Source: Ottelia alismoides (taxonomy: Eukaryota; Streptophyta; Magnoliopsida; Alismatales; Hydrocharitaceae). Taken from it: a stretch of 64,000 nt of DNA. This document shows positions 58,819-64,000 of this stretch, piece by piece. The notes below the pieces were generated by a model. It was not told where the DNA came from. It was given only the letters and a program-made list of their open reading frames with translations, and ran no database searches. The stretch is from positions 124,001 to 188,000 of the forward strand of contig JAZKJV010009790.1 in NCBI GenBank assembly GCA_037367405.1. Reading direction: 5' to 3'. Numbering within the stretch: position 1 is the stretch's first letter; each line of letters opens with the position of its first letter. Both the position numbers and the translations under genes were made by a program.

Positions 58819-60586
58819 GCAACAGCTTGTAGTTCACATTTTTGTTGGATTGTGTGATTGTTTACCATAGCTTTATTTTCCATCTCTCACATTTTTGATA
58901 TATATTATTGAGCTATCTGACCATCTTTTGTCTTGTCTTCTTGCGAGGGACCGCGGAGCGAGGCGGATCGCCTAGGCGACCCGACGCAACCTTGGGACGT
59001 GGAGCCGGCTATTCTTAGCCTAGCCGGCAGGAGAGAGCAAGGAGTGAGAGAGAGAGTGCTTAGATTAGCTTGTCTTTTATTTTTGGTGAGAGAGTGATTC
59101 ATTTAATTTGTAATAATACAGGTACACTTGGACTTGGACACTTAGACATTCGGGCCTAATTTCCGGGTGTTTGTTCACCCGGGGGCTCACCGCGGATTTT
59201 ATCGCGTTTTTCATCGCTGTCATTTTCCGGTTTTGTTTTCATTTTTCACTTTCTTTTGTGGTTTGAGCTCTTAGTTCTAGGTCTGCTTGATTCGATTAGA
59301 ATAGGTCCAAACACCTAATTATACTTGCATGCTCCTATAGATACGTATTTGGACTTAGACTAATTAAACATTAGTTAGTAGCTTCCAAATACACGCGCCG
59401 CGAGCTCACACCCGAACAAGCGCTTTCTCCTACCCCAAATGTGTTGGGCAGAGGAGGGGTGAGCCTAGACCGGACACTCGGATTAGAAGTTGCTAGTTAG
59501 CTTGTGGTTCTTCACGCTAGCAGTTGCCTGTGCTAGGACGATTTCCGCCTTGCATTTCGCCATATAGATTAGGTTTAAAAATTCTGCTTTGCATCCCGCA
59601 TGGAGAGAGCTGGGATTCGCTGTAAGTCTTCTTACTTTGCATGCATCATCTAGGCACAAAGGTGAGATTTCCACCTTGGTGTCGACTTGCACGGCTTTTC
59701 CGACTCTATTCTCCCTCTGTTTTTGGACAAAGTAGGATAAAGGAAAAATACAAAAACCGTTAGGCGCTTGTTTGAATTGACTCAAATGAAGCGATAACAC
59801 CAAAAAAAATTAAAAAAGGGACTGCTAAAGAAAACTTGACCAAAATAAAATCGGTAATTGGATTCATTGCTTGGGGAGAGTAACACCCTCACTTGTTTTC
59901 AGGTTGCATGGGAAGGTTTCCTTCCAAGTGAGGTGAGCGCTTCGTAAGGATTAGAGCCCAAAACCCAACTTGTGGCTGCCTTGTGTATCGCCTGGATTTC
60001 CGAAGTATTGGCGCTACTATCGTACGTAGTCGAGTAGGACTTGGTCGCCATTGGTGACTCTCTATTGTGAGAGCACCGACCTTGTCCGAAGTACCGAGCC
60101 TAGGCCACGCCTTCACGGGTGTGTCTGTCTCACCGGCTGCGTCCGAGTAGGACCTTCTATGCTCACGGGTGATTCCGTTGCGAGCGAGGTCCGAAGTATC
60201 GGTTTCGCCTATCGGCTTCCTCCCTCTTTTTCTTTGGTTGAGTAGGGATCCAGGAAGGGTTACAAGGACCTTAAAAAGCGCAAGTTACAGGTTACACAGG
60301 AGGAGGACAAGTACGGGGACACTTTCCTGGCAGTACTCTCTCTCCTATAGGCGTAGCGCTCTAAGGACTCGTGAAAAGATCAATACCTGAAAAACAAGCT
60401 AAAACTGACAAGATAAAAGCCGAACCTTCACGGCTTCACGAGTTGAGTTGGTGAACTTACCCTTGCTTTGTGTTTGATTGTTAGATTTATTAAGGTCAAG
60501 ATCAAAAACACCGCACAATTGTGCACAATTTTGTTGCATTTCATCTTCTTTTTCTTGCATTTTCCCACTCTTTCCAAATAATCAAG
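58819..60586 (+). other. Element D 5' leader (untranslated)
   Basis: No gene is seen in 1.77 kb. It holds a GC-rich block (58940-59047) with a paired element at 58964-58983 just before GACGCAACC, the stem-loop at 59163-59182, a possible splice donor ACAG|GTACAC (GT at 59122) and a TTGTTAG at 60478-60484 before gag. Confidence 0.6.
59163..59182 (+). other. Leader stem-loop of D
   Basis: CCGGGTG and CACCCGG arms (7 bp) with loop TTTGTT, preceded by CCTAATTT and followed by GGGCTCACCGCG, the same context as in E. Confidence 0.6.
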
Positions 60587-62473
60587 ATGATGGGACGGAG
60601 ATCTCTTAGGCCGACCTTGTCGGCACCGCTATCCAGCACTCCTCCTTATTCATCTAGGAACAACTCGGAGAGTCCGCTCTCCGAGCCTGAGTTCACATCC
60701 ACCCTGTTCCCCCTCGACCACCCTTCCCATTCTCCTTCCCTCAGTCCAATTGTGTCAGAATTCAGTGCATCGCAGAGCTCAGCTCATTCAACAGCACCTG
60801 AAATGGCCTCTTTTGCATTTTCAGAGAATCAAGCAATGGCAGACAGAGGCGAGCACCCAGATGACCACGACCATCCTCCGTTCATTATTGATCAGGCGGC
60901 CATCAACAATTCCTTGCTAGCATCCCTGGAAAATATGCAGAGACAGATCCGTGACCAGGGTGCATTCATGGGTGATCTCATGAGGGAAATAGCTCAGATG
61001 AGAGAGAACAGACCTGGAGGAGGCGGTGGCGGAGAAGGAGGAGGACCTGATGCAGGAGGAGGCGACCCAGACGGTGAGCGACCGCCACAGACCATCATGA
61101 GGGAACTGCACAACCCAGCTTCGTCCCTCACTCACCGATGGATCAGACTTCCGCCAATCCACAGAGATTTCGAGCTTCGGCACCACACGATCCAGCTTCT
61201 TCCCAAGTTCCATGGGCTGCCGACCGAAGAGCCGCACCTCCATCTCCAAGAGTTCGAAATGATATGCAGCACCATCCACGATCGGTTGTTGACCAAGGAC
61301 ACTATCAAGATGATCGCCTTTCCGTTCTCATTGGTTGATCGAGCCGCATATTGGCTCAAGCATCTAGGGCGATTCGTCGATACTTGGGCAGATCTCCGGT
61401 CCATATATTTGAAGAAATACTATCCCCTCGGTCGGACAAACGCAGCTCGAGCCATGATCAGCAATTTCGTCATGATCCCAAATGAACAGTTCCATGAAGC
61501 ATGGGATCGATTCAGAGAGCTCATAGACCGGTGTCCACATCACGATATCTCCAAGCCCCACCTGGTGCAGAGTTTCTTCTGTGGGCTGACACCGGAGCTG
61601 CAGGGGCTTGTGAACGCCTCTTGCGGTGGGTCCTATTTCTCCAAGGGAGAAGACGACGTCTGGGCCATCTACGAAGGCATGGCAGAGAACTCTACAGTGA
61701 TGACCCAGGTCAGAATCTACACTCAGCAGAAGCCCCCGCAAGGAGCGGGATCATTTCAGAGGATCGCCCGCATCGATGCCGGTCCCAGCACAACGTCGGT
61801 AGCCGTAGCCCAAGCAGAATCAGCAGCAGCCGACATGGGCATCATCAGTGAAAAGTTGGACCGCATGGAGATCCTCGAGAAGAAGCAGAACCAAGGTCTA
61901 GCCCAGATGGACCTTATCACCAAGACAATGAGTGACCTGAAAACTCAAATTCTCTGTATTCAGGAGGCACAGGCCCATTCACAGCAGCCTCCCAGGTCAC
62001 AGGTTGCTTCCAGCAGCAACAATCCCAACCAGGCTTCCACCTCATACCGCCAGGTGAACCATATCCAGGCGGAGCCGGTTCCATTGTTGCAGTATCATCC
62101 AGAGCAACCGCCATCTCAGGAGACGCAGATGGTGGTGTACCAGCCGGAGCAGCCACTGGCAGTTCTTCCTCCACCTTCCTTCGAGCAGGAACCGTTGATG
62201 GAAGTCAACGGGATTTGGTATGACCGATACCCTCAGCCCGCAATTCGTAGGGATCACCCCGGATTCCGTTGGGGTAATGGTGGATCCTCATCCCAACAGC
62301 ATTCCCCTGCTCAAGGACAGCAGAACGGCCAGCCACAGCAACAACACCAGCAGCCCCAGTACAACCAGCCCCAGCAGTATCAGAGTGGTCCTCGTCCCGC
62401 CTATCAGGGACAGCAGTGGAGGCAGCGACAGCCGCCTCAGCATTCTTATGCCCAGCCTCCCCCCCAGTATTAG
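60587..62473 (+). CDS. gag: Element D Gag polyprotein
   Basis: The start is placed at 60587 (MMGRRSLRPTL) because B has the same N-terminus; an in-frame ATG at 60521 is possible but not conserved. The product has 628 residues. Residues about 1-140 are Ser/Pro-rich and end in a short coiled stretch (LENMQRQIRDQGAFM). A Gly-rich linker follows near 145-165. The capsid lies at about 185-350 (EEPHLHLQEFEMICSTIHD, YWLKHLGRF, HEAWDRFRELIDRCP, SFFCGLTPELQGLVNASCGG). A coiled coil lies at about 421-460 and a Gln/Pro-rich tail runs to a TAG at 62471-62473. No CCHC knuckle is visible. Gag builds the particle that packages element RNA. The frame continues open after the TAG, so the stop may be a mutation of CAG or a translational control point. 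Confidence 0.88.
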   Translation: MMGRRSLRPTLSAPLSSTPPYSSRNNSESPLSEPEFTSTLFPLDHPSHSPSLSPIVSEFSASQSSAHSTAPEMASFAFSENQAMADRGEHPDDHDHPPFIIDQAAINNSLLASLENMQRQIRDQGAFMGDLMREIAQMRENRPGGGGGGEGGGPDAGGGDPDGERPPQTIMRELHNPASSLTHRWIRLPPIHRDFELRHHTIQLLPKFHGLPTEEPHLHLQEFEMICSTIHDRLLTKDTIKMIAFPFSLVDRAAYWLKHLGRFVDTWADLRSIYLKKYYPLGRTNAARAMISNFVMIPNEQFHEAWDRFRELIDRCPHHDISKPHLVQSFFCGLTPELQGLVNASCGGSYFSKGEDDVWAIYEGMAENSTVMTQVRIYTQQKPPQGAGSFQRIARIDAGPSTTSVAVAQAESAAADMGIISEKLDRMEILEKKQNQGLAQMDLITKTMSDLKTQILCIQEAQAHSQQPPRSQVASSSNNPNQASTSYRQVNHIQAEPVPLLQYHPEQPPSQETQMVVYQPEQPLAVLPPPSFEQEPLMEVNGIWYDRYPQPAIRRDHPGFRWGNGGSSSQQHSPAQGQQNGQPQQQHQQPQYNQPQQYQSGPRPAYQGQQWRQRQPPQHSYAQPPPQY

Positions 62474-64000
62474 CAGCAACACCAGCAGCAGCAGCCCCAT
62501 TTCCAGCAAGGACAGCCATCCGGTTCTCAGGGTCGAGCCTATGAGAACCCAGCCCTTGATGATCTTGCCCGCTTGCTATCTGAACAGCGAGCATCGTTCA
62601 GGCAAGAAATGGATGAGTTCCGGCAGGAGATGCGGGACATTATCAAAGGCAAAGCCGCCATACCAGCTCAGATCGAACCTAACCCTAATAATTTAAAAAG
62701 AAAATCTGAGCAGGTAGAGTTCACAGAGGATACCTCTCCTAGTGATTATCTGAGTGACATATCTTATTCCTATTATGATGCTGATTTTGTTACTACTAGG
62801 AGCGGTAGGATGCCAGCCGGCGGTGCCTCTTCTGAGCGACAGCCAGATGCAGAATCAAGAGCGCCAGAGGAGCAGAGGAGCGGTACTGATGCCGCTACAG
62901 ATGATGTTGAAGACGGTGGTGCTGATGCCACCAATGATGGAGCCCAGGACAACGGTGTTGATGCCGTTGTGATACCAGATGCAGACGGTGGTGCTGATGC
63001 CACCATTTTGGATGCTGAACCAGAGCGCGGTGCTGATGCCGCGAAGACAGGTGCTAGTGGTGGTACTGAGGCCACCACATCCACTTTTGTTGAGCCAACT
63101 GTGATGTCACCACATTTTGTATCTAGAGACTGTGGGAACAAAAACAAAAACAAAAATATGAATAAAGGAAAGGTTTCTGTTCAAATTACGGATCCATATG
63201 TGTTGAATGATGATAATTGTATGGATTCTCCGTCTTCACAGGCACAGGGACCGATTCCTAGTCCTCCATCTGAGGAGGCCCCTACAATCCCCTTCCCTGA
63301 GGCACTCCGCCGAGCGAAGGGGAATAAAAAAGAAAATCCTAAAAAGAATCAGCAGGTAGAGTTTGGCAACGAAATGATTGACAGATTTCACATTCAGCTG
63401 ACTCTACGAGAAGCATTTGAGCATATCCCCTTCTTCAAGAAGAACTTAAAAGAAACAACTGCTGTTCGAAGAAGGAAGAGGCACAGAGATCAAATCCATA
63501 TGCTCACGCATAACACTTGCTGCGCCATTCAGAACACATTGCCAGCCAAGCGACCAGACGCAGGAGCTCCCTATGTCAGATGCGAGATTCAAGAGCAGCA
63601 GTTTGATCGTACTCTATTAGACAGCGGCTCTTCAATTAACCTCCTTCCGGCAGCCTTACTCAAGCAGTTCGAGTTTGGCCCTCTTCTTCGAAGCAGAACC
63701 GTCCTTCAGTTTGCTGATAGGTCGATTAAGAGGCCGAAGGGGTTATTGAAAGACGTGGTCGTTACCATTCAAGGCCTGAAATTCCCCGTGGACTTCGTTG
63801 TGTTGGACATGGAGATCCCTGAGGCGGTAACTGATGCCCCCATCATTCTCGGACGTCCATTCTTGGCCACAGCCAAGGCGGTGACCGACCATGATAGCGG
63901 GAAGGTATGTTTTCGCGTAGAGGGCGAAACCATACAAATAGAGACTATCGAAGAGATCAGAGCCAGAGAGGCAGAATGCTCAGAGCAGTCCAGCGAAGCC
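62474..64000 (+). CDS. Element D Pol start: linker and retropepsin, partial at window end
   Basis: This continues the gag frame without a shift and stays open for 509 codons to the end of the window. It begins with the Gln-rich tail and a coiled stretch (FRQEMDEFRQEMRDI) that in B still belongs to Gag. An acidic linker with repeated Gly-x-Asp-Ala units (about 62882-63075), a Lys/Asn-rich patch and a basic segment follow. The retropepsin has LLDSGSSINLLP (DSG at 63620-63628), VLQFADRSIKRPKG and IILGRPFLATA. RT should follow beyond the window. Because the frame is intact on both sides of one TAG, D is the likeliest source of functional proteins here. Confidence 0.88.

Larger units (their letters stand above)
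54913..64000 (+). mobile_element. Element D: best-preserved Athila-type element, 3' part outside the window
   Basis: LTR (54913-58798), perfect PBS, leader, gag (60587-62473) and an open continuation into the protease to the window end. It is inserted in C's 3' LTR after TCCAT (54908-54912), a sequence also found uninterrupted in C's 5' LTR near 27228. RT, integrase and the second LTR are not in the window. Confidence 0.93.

Overview
This is a plant nuclear window made entirely of nested LTR retrotransposons. I found no host gene. Every element I can classify is Ty3/gypsy of the Athila/Tat group. Six of them carry a primer-binding site matching the 3' end of plant tRNA-Asp (TGGCGCCGTTGCCGGGGA or a decayed form). 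Their LTRs are 2.9-4.3 kb, their leaders are about 1.3-1.8 kb, and LTRs start TGATGAAT. The host is an angiosperm with a large, repeat-rich genome; I cannot name the species.

Layout (letters are mine). A is an old minus-strand element: LTR 23575-25161, PBS 23555-23572, gag 21841 down to 19556, then PR/RT 11200 down to 8057. A is interrupted by G (11201-19555, minus, TSD CCAAG), by a hAT-like MITE (8126-8574) and by F (an LTR piece ending at 8056). F is interrupted by an unclassified LTR-like segment (6984-7608), which is cut by E (1-6983, minus). A's LTR is also interrupted by C (from 25162, plus). C holds B (33723-52174, plus, TSD TGGGT) in its 3' region, and D (from 54913, plus) in its 3' LTR. 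B's 5' LTR holds a 563-bp solo-LTR-like insert (37231-37793).

Coding content. B has the full gag-PR-RT-RNaseH-IN order but carries several frameshifts and stops. D is the best preserved: gag to PR is open except for one TAG, and it runs off the window. C has one long frame with a Gag capsid followed by an acidic region of unknown function, and no pol. E has a protease-like region without a capsid. G has no coding region and keeps only LTRs, a short leader and the 3' region. The window therefore shows two autonomous/non-autonomous pairs (B with C, D with E) plus a cis-sequence-only element.

The most interesting signals are non-coding and recur across families: a stem-loop in the leader with compensatory changes, an array of hairpins that each end in a copy of the polypurine tract, a second hairpin abutting the true polypurine tract, a GTGACAGC box 78-90 nt after the TATA box, a probable intron inside the LTR, and paired G-boxes in U5. 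All counts and alignments were made by eye.
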